Shown here piece by piece: positions 17,017 to 24,482 of a stretch of 58,269 nucleotides of DNA. Made by a program: the position numbers and the translations under genes. This DNA is from an uncultured Collinsella sp. (lineage in GTDB: Bacteria; Actinomycetota; Coriobacteriia; Coriobacteriales; Coriobacteriaceae). Where the stretch lies: assembly GCA_958346935.1 (NCBI GenBank), contig CATVTM010000003.1, positions 1-58,269 on the forward strand, in the 5' to 3' direction. Numbering within the stretch: the first letter of the stretch is position 1; every line of letters begins with the position of its first letter. The notes beneath the pieces are model-generated. The model made no database searches, was not told the DNA's origin, and worked only from the letters and a program-made list of their open reading frames with translations.

Positions 17017-17114
17017 CAATTTCGTGTACTTGAAATACACGTTTTTCCACGATTTCGTGTATTTCAAGTACACGAAATCGTACTAAACTATGTATTTGAA
17101 GTACATGAAATTGG
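17017..17114. promoter_or_regulatory. Three palindromic operators upstream of DUF4143 ATPase 2
   Basis: Three related palindromes: 17023-17041 (CGTGTACTTGAAATACACG), 17050-17080 (arms CGATTTCGTGTAYTT) and 17088-17114 (around TATGTATTTGAAGTACATG). The shared half-site is ATTTCRTGTAYTT. The last copy ends 12 bases before the ATG at 17127. The rest of 16915-17016 shows nothing clear. Confidence 0.7.
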
Positions 17115-17126
17115 AAAGGCAGCCCC

Positions 17127-18497
17127 ATGCGCAGATCAATCGAATCCGTTATCGAATCATGGGCGACAAAGGACGCCTCGCGCCCCCTCCTCATCCGTGG
17201 CGCACGACGCGTGGGCAAAACGTACGCTGCCGAGGAAATCGGCAGACGAATCGCCGGCGATGCGTTTGTCAAACTCGACTTTCAGACCGATCTTGAGCTG
17301 ATTGCCCCACTGTTCGACTGCCCCACCGACGACGTAGACACCATCGTGGCACGAATCTCAGACTATAAGCGCACCCCCATTCGCAAGGAAACCGCATTCA
17401 TCCTGTTTGACGAGGTGCAGCTCTGCGAACGCGCGCTCAACTCGCTTCGCTTTTTCTCGGGTTCGGGCTGGCGCATATGCGCGACCGGCAGCCAGCTCGG
17501 CGTCGCCACGCGCAAGCGCAAGTTGCCTTTTCCCAGCGGCGTCCGTCAAGAGACCATGCATCCTATGTCGTTCGAGGAGTTTCTCTGGGCGCTCGGTGAG
17601 GAGCAGATGGCGGATGCCATTCGCGCCCACGCCGGCACGCTTGAGACCTACGTCGCGCATCAAGCCACGCTCAGCCTGTTTCATCGATACCAGATCGTGG
17701 GCGGCATGCCCGCCGCCGTCAACGCATATCGCAAGACACTATCCATCGAAGACGCGCGCGTCGAGCAGCGCGAAATCGACGAGACCTACACCGCCGATAT
17801 GACCGACCCCGAAAACGGGATCAGCGGCGTAGCAGCGCGCAAGGTCTGGCGCTCCATTCCATCCCAGCTGCTACGATCCTCAACCAAGAAATTCAAGTAC
17901 TCCGAGGTCGAACGCGGAGGCCGACGCTCAAAGCTCATCGAGCCACTCGACTGGCTCGAGGGCGCCGGCATCATATCGGTCAACAACCTGACCGAAGGCA
18001 TCGAACCTCCCCTCGTCCCCTTCGACGACGAAGACGGGAGCTTCTTTAAGGTCTATCTTCTCGATACGGGCCTCATGTTCTACAAACTCGGTATCAACCC
18101 GCGACTCTGGCTCGACCTCAAAGAGGATTCCGCCATTGCGCTGTCTTCCGACTTTCGAGGTGCCTTGGCGGAGAACTCGGTCATGCAGGCATTTTCGGGC
18201 AATGGTTTGCAGACGTATTACTGGATGCCACCGTCGTCTTGGAAGACGAACGGCGAGCTCGATTTTCTACTTCAGACCGACCGTATGGAGATCGTTCCCG
18301 TCGAGGTAAAATCCGCACGCAACGTGCGCGCGAGAACGCTCGGGTCGTTTATGGAAAAAGCCCGGTCGCCGTATGCCTACATATTGTCCGAGAACAATTT
18401 TGCCCGCAGCGAAACCGATGACGGACGCGAGCTGCGCCATCTCCCCTTGTACGCAGCGGGCTTTATCGGAGCAAACTGCCTCAAGGGCAGTCAGTAA
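17127..18497 (+). CDS. AAA ATPase with C-terminal DUF4143 domain
   Basis: 456-residue paralog-type relative of the gene at 8080-9396. Walker A is GARRVGKT (about 24-31), a Walker B-like AFILFDEVQLCE lies near 92 and a sensor region CATGSQLG near 117. The C-terminal part has ALAENSVMQAFSGNGL and GELDFLLQTDRMEIVPVEVKSA, which fits the PD-(D/E)XK layout of DUF4143. GGAAAGG precedes ATG. The phosphatase 5' fragment begins 34 bp after its stop. ATPase and phosphatase were therefore probably one operon before the island inserted. Function of the family is not established. Confidence 0.88.
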   Translation: MRRSIESVIESWATKDASRPLLIRGARRVGKTYAAEEIGRRIAGDAFVKLDFQTDLELIAPLFDCPTDDVDTIVARISDYKRTPIRKETAFILFDEVQLCERALNSLRFFSGSGWRICATGSQLGVATRKRKLPFPSGVRQETMHPMSFEEFLWALGEEQMADAIRAHAGTLETYVAHQATLSLFHRYQIVGGMPAAVNAYRKTLSIEDARVEQREIDETYTADMTDPENGISGVAARKVWRSIPSQLLRSSTKKFKYSEVERGGRRSKLIEPLDWLEGAGIISVNNLTEGIEPPLVPFDDEDGSFFKVYLLDTGLMFYKLGINPRLWLDLKEDSAIALSSDFRGALAENSVMQAFSGNGLQTYYWMPPSSWKTNGELDFLLQTDRMEIVPVEVKSARNVRARTLGSFMEKARSPYAYILSENNFARSETDDGRELRHLPLYAAGFIGANCLKGSQ

Positions 18498-18530
18498 CCC
18501 CCGCGCGACCGCCCAGAAAGGAACCATCAT

Positions 18531-18590
18531 ATGCAGCACGTACTGTTTATTTGCCACGGGAATATCTGTCGAGGACAACATAACCGCTGA
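18531..18590 (+). pseudogene. Displaced 5' end of the phosphatase gene (attL side)
   Basis: The first 14 codons of a low-molecular-weight phosphatase gene, with its own AGAAAGGAACC ribosome site, run into island sequence and stop after 19 codons. The coding part reads M-Q-H-V-L-F-I-C-H-G-N-I-C-R, against M-Q-R-V-L-F-I-C-H-G-N-I-C-R in the intact gene at 32327. This is the original start of that gene, cut off by the island. Confidence 0.9.
18552..18571 (+). other. attL core
   Basis: TGCCACGGGAATATCTGTCG, identical to the attR core at 32348-32367. It encodes C-H-G-N-I-C-R of the phosphatase P-loop. To its left 11 further bases match (GTACTGTTTAT) before a T/C difference. Confidence 0.88.
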
Positions 18591-18616
18591 TTATCAGGCG
18601 TATTAACCATTCAAAT
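18585..18616 (+). repeat. Island left-end repeat, copy 1
   Basis: CGCTGATTATCAGGCGTATT followed by AACCATTCAAAT. A second copy with three differences is at 19730-19761. Each lies 14 bases inside an att-like site, so the pair defines two left ends. Confidence 0.75.
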
Positions 18617-18760
18617 CATCTGGTCTACTACCTTTTTACTACTCATAGAGGCTCAGGCACGACAGGCCAGATGGTTCCGCTTTTTCACAACAGCCTACTT
18701 TTTCGACCGTTCAACAGGTCAGTAGATTAAATAGCTTATCAGCATGCTAGAGTTGTACCT

Positions 18761-18912
18761 GCTACACAGCTCTAGCATTTTTATGCTTGCGCTTCACAAC
18801 CGAAGACACTCAACCAGCGACAAGGAGGGGTATTTGCCCTTTCTCCTTGCTGGTTCGTGCTATTGCGAGGCGCTTGGAGCTGTGTAGCAACTGTGGGTGG
18901 ATACTCCTCCTT
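18761..18912 (+). ncRNA. Structured leader RNA, copy A
   Basis: Closing stem of 12 perfect pairs: GCTACACAGCTC (18761-18772) with 18877-18888. Inside are hairpin AGCAT/ATGCT, arm GCGCTTC/GAGGCGC and arm AACCAG/CTGGTT. The apical strand AAGGAGGGGTAT (18822-18833) can pair 12 bp with ATACTCCTCCTT (18901-18912), just past the conserved ACTGTGGGTGG. A local hairpin CAAGGAG/CTCCTTG (18821-18827 and 18843-18849) competes for the same strand. Downstream, CCTTCCA pairs with TGGAAGG over the ribosome site of the gene at 18988. Confidence 0.82.
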
Positions 18913-18987
18913 TTCGTGCTGCGCAATCAGCTCTTCGGATGAGCCTCCTTCCACGGTTCCCGTCACGCCAATGGAAGGATGATTTTT

Positions 18988-19200
18988 ATGGCAAACAAAG
19001 CACCAGCACAATGCCCATCTTGCGGAGAGCGCACAGGTTGGAAATGCACAGGTGAATCTAATAAAGGCTTCAGTGTGGGAAAAGCCGCTGCTGGAGGTCT
19101 GCTTTTAGGCCCCATTGGCCTCGTGGGCGGAGCACTTGGCAAGAAGAAAAAGACGTATTACTGCCAGAACTGCGGATTCCGCGAAGACTACGATGCGTAA
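18988..19200 (+). CDS. Small zinc-ribbon protein with glycine-rich hydrophobic hairpin
   Basis: 70 residues: CPSC (about 8-11) and CQNC (about 60-63) frame a Gly-rich hydrophobic stretch (VGKAAAGGLLLGPIGLVGGALG) and a KKKK run. A zinc ribbon closed around a short membrane-inserting or membrane-touching hairpin is plausible. GGAAGG eight to nine bases upstream supports the ATG at 18988, and that site is covered by a hairpin in the leader RNA. The next gene starts three bases after its stop. Function unknown; it shares RNA-based control with two other zinc-ribbon operons in the island. Confidence 0.75.
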   Translation: MANKAPAQCPSCGERTGWKCTGESNKGFSVGKAAAGGLLLGPIGLVGGALGKKKKTYYCQNCGFREDYDA

Positions 19201-19203
19201 GGG

Positions 19204-19698
19204 ATGACACCCATGACGGACGAAAACACTGGCACCGAAAGTAAAAGCGCGAAGTTTGCGACGCGCTTTAAAAAGACATTGCTGGCTATGCTTGCCGTCT
19301 GCCTTCTTTGTGCCCTATGCATCACCAGCTGTGCTTGCATATTGAATTCTTTCAATGATTCGTCAAGCCCCTCTTCTTCTGCCGCCTATGACGAAGACGA
19401 TGAGGGCTACGATGACGATGATGATTATTCTTCTCACTCCAGCTCATCATCGAGCACATTATTAGATGAGGACGATTGGGTTGATACGGATGACGGCAAA
19501 ACGTATCTAAAGTCTGACTCGGAAGACGGTGGCACAGACTATATCGACACCGATGGGGAGTACGCCATTCATAAAAATGCTGATGGAACTGGAGCAATTG
19601 CTGACGGCAATGGCAACAAAGCCGTGGATAACGATGGAGACGGAAAACTCGATTCCTATTCAACCGATAATGGAAAAACTTGGAACAGTCTCGAATGA
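19204..19698 (+). CDS. Acidic secreted or lipoprotein-like protein
   Basis: 164 residues, unknown family. A basic N-terminus leads into a hydrophobic segment (LLAMLAVCLLCALCITSCACIL, about 28-50) with Cys residues that could serve as a lipobox. A long Ser/Asp/Glu-rich linker follows. The C-terminal half reads like calcium-binding Asp-rich turns (DTDGEYAIHKNADGTGAIADGN, then DNDGDGKLDS). It starts three bases after the zinc-ribbon gene, so they share the leader RNA. A second ATG at 19213 is possible. Its stop codon TGA is also the first three bases of the internal att-like site at 19696. Confidence 0.7.
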   Translation: MTPMTDENTGTESKSAKFATRFKKTLLAMLAVCLLCALCITSCACILNSFNDSSSPSSSAAYDEDDEGYDDDDDYSSHSSSSSSTLLDEDDWVDTDDGKTYLKSDSEDGGTDYIDTDGEYAIHKNADGTGAIADGNGNKAVDNDGDGKLDSYSTDNGKTWNSLE

Positions 19699-19715
19699 CA
19701 CGGCAATATCTATCG
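19696..19715 (+). other. Internal degenerate att site
   Basis: TGACACGGCAATATCTATCG matches the attL/attR core at 17 of 20 positions. It is followed by CTCG, as at attR, and then by the second left-end repeat at 19730-19761. It splits the island into 1.1-kb and 12.6-kb modules. Confidence 0.75.
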
Positions 19716-19729
19716 CTCGGCTAGGTAAG

Positions 19730-19761
19730 CGCTGATTATCAGGCGTATCAGCCATTCAAAC
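19730..19761 (+). repeat. Island left-end repeat, copy 2
   Basis: CGCTGATTATCAGGCGTATC followed by AGCCATTCAAAC; nearly the same as 18585-18616. Confidence 0.75.
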
Positions 19762-19797
19762 ACAGCGTTTACCAAGTGTCGGAGGAAGGAAAGCCCG

Positions 19798-20051
19798 ATG
19801 AGCCAAAAGAACCGCCCGATTGCTGTTACGGCAGAACTCGTCCCGTCTCTGATTTCCACTGCAATCAACGATTGCGCCCCATCAGCCTATCAGCCGCTTT
19901 ACGCAACAAGCCCGACCATCTGACGAAGCGTTCACAATCAATCTTGAAAATGGCACTGCCACGATGAGCGATGCCAGCATTCTGGCTTTTGTTTGCGGCA
20001 AACCACAAACAGAGCCTTCAACAACATCTTCACGTTTTCTTGGAGGAACAA
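19798..20051 (+). pseudogene. Small frameshifted gene
   Basis: ATG at 19798 follows GGAGGAAGG and opens 41 codons (MSQKNRPIAVTAELVPSL...) ending in TGA at 19921. The frame beginning at 19919 continues with similar composition (SDEAFTINLENGTATMSDAS). The two pieces look like one protein broken by a single-base shift. No family recognised. The right end is unclear because the second frame runs into the next gene; 20051 is a nominal limit. Confidence 0.35.
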
Positions 20052-20960
20052 ATGCGCAAGCGCAAACAAGCATTGCTCATCCCATTGTTGGCTTCATGCA
20101 TCTTGCTGAGCGGCTGCGCCAGTCAGGGGACAAAACTCGACCAGCAGATTACCTCAATCGGAAAAATTACTGCCGACTCTTGGGACGAGCTTCAGTCTCT
20201 TAATAACCAATATAAAGAACTTGATGCTAACGGGAAGCAGGATGTTAAACACTATAAAGACCTGAAAAGCGCCCTCGCAGAATGCTCGAAGCTCAGAACC
20301 GACCAGCAATTTAGCAAAGATTTGAAAAAGTCGATCCGTTGGCGGCAAAAACAAAAGGACGATACGGATTATGCTGTTTTAGTCGATGCTGAGCTAGCAA
20401 AGCTAGAAAAATACCGTTCCGCAGACTTCTCCAATGACAAAGTTAAAAACTCTTGCACCAAGTATTTGGAAGGACTCGATACCCAAAAAGCCGCCCTCGG
20501 CGAAGCCTTTAAATCAGACGAGCAAATCGAATGGCAAAAGGGCCTGGTTCTTCGTTACGAAGCGCTCAACGAGCTTTATGAGGAGATAGGATTCCTTGCC
20601 ACGGACGATGACTTTGTCTCTAATTACATCGCAGGACTAGACAAACAGAAGAAGCTGCTAACAGCTCTCGAAGCCATTGAGGCCGATATCGACAGCCAGA
20701 CCGACCGAATCGCCAACGAGGTAACATGGACTGACTATTCTGCCAGCTTCGAGGTCGACAACAACACCGACTATCAATTTGATTCGGCTTGGGAATGCTC
20801 GCTAAAAAATGAGTCGGGCACCGTGACTGAAAATTCATCATGCCAAGTCGATAACGTTAAGCCTCATTCTAGATATACGGTGACGTTCTACTTCTCCAAT
20901 CCCGATAGCGGTTATGGCGGATTCGAATGGAATAACTACTACACGGATATTGTCTATTAA
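20052..20960 (+). CDS. Island lipoprotein, coiled-coil and beta domain
   Basis: 302 residues, no family recognised. N-terminus MRKRKQALLIPLLASCILLSGC is a lipoprotein signal with lipobox LSGC. Residues about 25-220 are charged and helical, with likely coiled coils (KLDQQITSIGKITADSWDELQSL and repeats). The last about 80 residues (SFEVDNNTDYQFDSAWECSL and on) look like a small beta-sandwich, similar in feel to FxLYD domains. TTGGAGG before ATG at 20052 fixes the start; the 27-residue longer frame is not supported. It probably sits outside the membrane with the other cargo membrane proteins. Confidence 0.75.
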   Translation: MRKRKQALLIPLLASCILLSGCASQGTKLDQQITSIGKITADSWDELQSLNNQYKELDANGKQDVKHYKDLKSALAECSKLRTDQQFSKDLKKSIRWRQKQKDDTDYAVLVDAELAKLEKYRSADFSNDKVKNSCTKYLEGLDTQKAALGEAFKSDEQIEWQKGLVLRYEALNELYEEIGFLATDDDFVSNYIAGLDKQKKLLTALEAIEADIDSQTDRIANEVTWTDYSASFEVDNNTDYQFDSAWECSLKNESGTVTENSSCQVDNVKPHSRYTVTFYFSNPDSGYGGFEWNNYYTDIVY

Positions 20961-21599
20961 GGCCATCTTTCAATAAACATTAATTAATAGAGCGACCATG
21001 GAACCATTGAATTGCAAGCTCATCGACCTCTGTGCCGATGAAGGAAACCCTGAAGGGCGCAAATTAGCCCATGAAACCCTAGCCCGTCTCTGCGTTGCTA
21101 TTGAGCGAACCGCAGAGACCAACCAGTCCAAAGGAAAAGTCGATCAGCCCAACGACAGCGCACCAAGCACGTGCATCAAAATCCGTTCTGAAGCACGCCG
21201 CATCTCACGGCACCTCAAGGCTCGCAAGAGATCCGTCATAGCCTTCGCCGTATTGTTCGCATTACTTATCGCCAGCACGGCTATTGGAGTCCATTCATAT
21301 AGCGAGCAGGTTGAGAGCTACAACGCATTTTCCGCTAAGTACGATTCTCTTTCAGATGACTATGATGATGCGTTCGGCAAGGCAACTCTTTTGCAAGATA
21401 ACAACAACAAGCTGCGGAGCCGCATCGAAAAGATCCAGAACGAGAAAGCAGATTTAAGTCGAGAACTTACGCTCTATAAAGACCAGCAGGCAACTATCGA
21501 CGATGAGAAAGCGAAACTCGAAGAACTCCACTCCCAGCTTGATGCTCTTCAAAGCGAGCGCGATGAACTCCAAAAACAGGTTGATGCGAAGAAACTGGA

Positions 21600-21604
21600 G
21601 CAGG
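21600..21604 (+). repeat. Target-site duplication of the IS21 element (left)
   Basis: GCAGG, repeated at 24152-24156 directly after the other end of the element. Confidence 0.85.
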
Positions 21605-21759
21605 TGAGTCCTAGGCCCTTTCGGCACCACCCATATTGCGAATCAGCACCGCCGTCCACCCGGCCGAATATTGCCGTTCGGCACCGCCATTAAACGCCTT
21701 CCCGCGCATCCCCGTTACGCTCGGGCTGCCATGCAGTCGAGCGAACGAGGAGGTTCCAC

Positions 21760-23304
21760 ATGGCGAGAAGGATCAGGGCCAGGGAGGTCCTGAGGCTGAG
21801 GTCGGTGAACGGGCTTTCGCAGAACGCGATAGCCCGCACCGCCCACGTCTCGAAGCACAGCGTCCAGGACGTGCTGGAGGCCGCGAGGGAGCGGGGCGTC
21901 TCCTGGGAGGACGTCGAGGGGATGTCCGAGGAGGCCGCCTACGCGCTGCTGTTCCCCGGCAGGGGCGACGCCGGGCCGGTGCACGCCGACCCCGACTGGG
22001 CCCGCGTCCACCGCGAGCTCGCGAAAACCGGCGTCACGCTCAAGCTCCTGCACGCGGAGTACGCCGACGGGTGCGCGGAGGCCGGCGCGCCGTCGATGTC
22101 CTACGACAGGTTCTGCAAGCGCTACCGCCAGTACACGGTGTCTCGCAACGTGGTGAGCCGCGTCGGGCACAAGGCGGGCAGGAACATGGAGGTCGACTGG
22201 TCGGGGCCCACGATGCGGCTCGTGGACCCCGCGACCGGCGAGGTCCGGAAGGTGTACCTGTTCGTGGCCTGCCTCCCGTTCAGCCGGTACAGCTACGTCG
22301 AGCCGACGCTCGACATGAAGCAGGATACATGGCTGCTGTGCCACGTGCACGCCTTCTCCTTCCTGGGCGGCGCGACCCCCTGCATCGTCCCCGACAACCT
22401 CAGGACCGGCGTCACCGCCCACCCCAGGGCCGGGGAGCCGGTCCTGAACGCGGCCTACGAGGAGCTCGCCGCGCACTACGGCTCGGCCGTGATCCCGGCG
22501 AGGGTCAGGCGCCCCCGCGACAAGCCGAGCGCCGAGAACGAGGTCTGGGCGGCCGCCACCTACGTGATAGCGGCGCTTCGCGACGAGGTGTTCACCGACA
22601 TGGCGGCCCTCCGAGCCGCCGTCGCCCGCAGGGTCGCCGAGCACAACGACGCGCCGTTCGCCAAGCGCGAGGGCTCGAGGCGCGAGGTGTTCGAGGAGGT
22701 CGAGCGCCCGCTGCTGCGGCCCCTGCCTGCCGAGCCCTACGAGGTGTGCGAGTGGGTCTACGGGCGCAAGGTCCAGGCCAACTGCCACGTCGCCTACGCC
22801 CGCAACTACTACTCCGTGAGCCACCTGCTCGTCGGCTCGACGGTCGACCTGCGCGTCACCGAGGGAAAGGTCGAGGTCTTCTCCGGCGGCGAGCGCGTGG
22901 CCACGCACCCCAGGTTCCCTCCCTACGCGAGGAACCGCTACTCCACGCGCGCATCGGACATGCCCGAGGGCAGGGCGTGGTCGGACTGGGACGCGCCGCG
23001 CATCCGCGCCTGGGCCTCGAGGGTCGGGCCCTCCTGCTCAGAGGTGGTCGACAGGGTGTTCGCCTGCTACGAGTTCGACGAGCAGGGCTTCAACGCCGCG
23101 CTCGCCGTGCTCAGGCTGTCGAGGCGCTACACCCCGGCGAGGCTGGAGCGGGCGTGCGGGATGGCGCTCGCGACCGGGAAGAGGTCGCCGCGCTACCGCG
23201 ACGTCGAGCCCGTGCTGAGGTCGGGCCAGGACAGGGCGCCGGCCGGCGAGGCGTCCGGGGGCTGCGGCTACGTGCGCGGCGCCGGCTTCTACGGGGAGGA
23301 GTGA
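21760..23304 (+). CDS. istA: IS21 transposase IstA
   Basis: 514-residue DDE transposase. The N-terminal helix-turn-helix is about 10-45 (GLSQNAIARTAHVSKHSVQ). The catalytic triad candidates are D146 (MEVDWSGP), D211 (VPDNLRTG) and E258 (KPSAENE), in the expected order of an rve core. A C-terminal beta region (about 330-380) has YARNYYSVSHLLVGSTVDLRV. The ATG at 21760 follows GAGGAGG; longer overlapping frames are shadows. istB begins two bases after its stop. It looks intact, so the element may be active. Confidence 0.95.
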   Translation: MARRIRAREVLRLRSVNGLSQNAIARTAHVSKHSVQDVLEAARERGVSWEDVEGMSEEAAYALLFPGRGDAGPVHADPDWARVHRELAKTGVTLKLLHAEYADGCAEAGAPSMSYDRFCKRYRQYTVSRNVVSRVGHKAGRNMEVDWSGPTMRLVDPATGEVRKVYLFVACLPFSRYSYVEPTLDMKQDTWLLCHVHAFSFLGGATPCIVPDNLRTGVTAHPRAGEPVLNAAYEELAAHYGSAVIPARVRRPRDKPSAENEVWAAATYVIAALRDEVFTDMAALRAAVARRVAEHNDAPFAKREGSRREVFEEVERPLLRPLPAEPYEVCEWVYGRKVQANCHVAYARNYYSVSHLLVGSTVDLRVTEGKVEVFSGGERVATHPRFPPYARNRYSTRASDMPEGRAWSDWDAPRIRAWASRVGPSCSEVVDRVFACYEFDEQGFNAALAVLRLSRRYTPARLERACGMALATGKRSPRYRDVEPVLRSGQDRAPAGEASGGCGYVRGAGFYGEE

Positions 23305-23306
23305 GC

Positions 23307-24041
23307 ATGGACGTCAACGCTGAGACCGCCCGCAAGCTCAGGGAGATGGGGGCCGCCGAGTTGCTCGCCGCCCTCTCCGCCCAGGACGAGGCCGTGTGCG
23401 CCGGGATGGCGTTCTCCGAGCGCGTCCAGATGGCGGTGGACGAGGCGCACTCCGACTTCATCACGCAGAAGGTCCGCAACCTGACGAGGAGGGCCGGCCT
23501 CAGGTACCCCGAGGCCGACGTCCGCTCGGTCGACTTCTTCGAGGGCCGCGGCCTCGACAGGGTGGCAGTGGCCGAGCTCGCGACCTGCGGGTTCGTCGGG
23601 CGCGGCGAGAACGTGGTGCTGCAGGGCCTCACCGGCACGGGCAAGACCTACCTCGCCTGCGCGCTCGCGAAGGCCGCCTGCGCCAGGAGGGTGAGGTCGT
23701 GCTACGTCCGTCAGCCCGACCTCGAGGACCTCTGGCGCGAGAGCCGCGACCGGCCGGGCGGCGAGTGCAAGCTCGTCCGCAAGTACGGGGCGTTCGGCCT
23801 GCTCGTGGTAGACGAGTGGCTGCTCGACAGGCCGGACACGGAGTTCAGGTCCATGCTGCTGGAGCTGATGGAGCTGAGGTACGGCACGGCCTCGACCATA
23901 TTCTGCACCCAGTTCAAGAAGAAGGACTGGCACCCGAGACTCGGCGGCGGGGTGCATGCCGACGCCATCATGGACAGGATCGTGCACAACGCGGTCTGGG
24001 TCGACATGGGCGAGGCCAACATGCGGCAGCGCCGCGGATAG
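23307..24041 (+). CDS. istB: IS21 helper ATPase IstB
   Basis: 244-residue AAA+ ATPase, DnaC-like, that assists IstA in target choice and assembly. Walker A is GLTGTGKTYLA (about 107-117) and Walker B is LLVVDEW (about 165). The family segment RYGTASTIFCTQF follows, and HADAIMDRIVHNA lies near the C-terminus. GGGGAGGAG overlaps the end of istA. Length and motifs are normal for IstB, so the pair is probably functional. Confidence 0.95.
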   Translation: MDVNAETARKLREMGAAELLAALSAQDEAVCAGMAFSERVQMAVDEAHSDFITQKVRNLTRRAGLRYPEADVRSVDFFEGRGLDRVAVAELATCGFVGRGENVVLQGLTGTGKTYLACALAKAACARRVRSCYVRQPDLEDLWRESRDRPGGECKLVRKYGAFGLLVVDEWLLDRPDTEFRSMLLELMELRYGTASTIFCTQFKKKDWHPRLGGGVHADAIMDRIVHNAVWVDMGEANMRQRRG

Positions 24042-24384
24042 GCCGGTAGCAATAAAAAGGCACCGGGGCCAGTGTCGGCCCCGGTGCCCAAACGCGATAT
24101 CGGCGGTGCTGTTTCGCGATATTCAGCAGTGCTCAAGCGCGCAAATACTCAGCAGGAGCGCGCCCAGCGGGAGGCTGAACAAAACCGCATCCAAAGTGAA
24201 GCTCAGGCCACACAGGGCCAAACCGTGTACTGGGTCTCGGGCGGCAGCGTCTACCACACCACGCCCAACTGCCCGACGCTGAAACGCTCATCTGGAATTC
24301 ACAGCGGAAGCATCTCCGCAAGCGGTAAAAGCCGCTGTTGCAAGGTCTGTGGGTAACAGTGAATTAGCAGCGTAATCATAATTA

Positions 24385-24423
24385 AATTTGGAGGAGGGTA
24401 CACGATGCTCCCTCCTCCAAATT
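24385..24423. terminator. Strong hairpin after the split gene
   Basis: Perfect 14-bp stem AATTTGGAGGAGGG/CCCTCCTCCAAATT with an 11-base loop, 29 bases past the stop at 24356 and close to the end of the convergent gene at 24483. No long T-run, so termination is inferred from position. Confidence 0.6.
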
Positions 24424-24482
24424 AATCTCCGTGGCCTCTATGGCACATTCTATTGCCTTTCAGTTTTAGACCAAAACAAGAG

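Larger units (their letters stand above)
21605..24151 (+). mobile_element. IS21-family insertion sequence (2547 bp)
   Basis: Ends TGAGT...ACTCA are flanked by the 5-bp duplication GCAGG. The subterminal ends are related: GAATCAGCACCGCCG on the left and GAAACAGCACCGCCG on the complement of the right, inside about 50 bp of partial similarity, as is common for IS21 multiple end repeats. It carries istA and istB. The element is far GC-richer than the island around it, so it arrived after or separately from the island. Confidence 0.93.
20998..24356 (+). pseudogene. Membrane coiled-coil/Cys-His protein, split by IS21 element
   Basis: Removing bases 21605-24151 and one copy of GCAGG restores a single frame of 268 residues. 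It has a membrane segment about 79-98 (VIAFAVLFALLIASTAIGV), a coiled coil about 105-225 crossing the junction (KKLEQ|ERAQREAEQ), and a C-terminal YWVSGGSVYHTTPNCPTLKR...CCKVCG domain with a Cys/His metal-site pattern. The 5' piece now runs 28 residues into the element (stop at 21693). The 3' piece (24157-24356) has no start of its own. The intact protein fits the island's set of membrane-plus-zinc-site proteins. Confidence 0.88.

Noticed and set aside
18781..19011. 76-codon minus-strand frame
   Set aside because: Lies on the structured RNA copy A, which explains the sequence constraint better; no ribosome site.
19915..19925. Programmed +1 frameshift (TGA C context)
   Set aside because: The codon before the stop (ATC) cannot slip to TCT with good pairing and no internal ribosome-like site fits; a plain mutation is simpler.
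21636..24041. 801-codon frame that would fuse istA region and istB
   Set aside because: Its first two thirds is an out-of-frame, Arg-rich reading of istA; only the end is istB, which has its own ATG and ribosome site at 23307.
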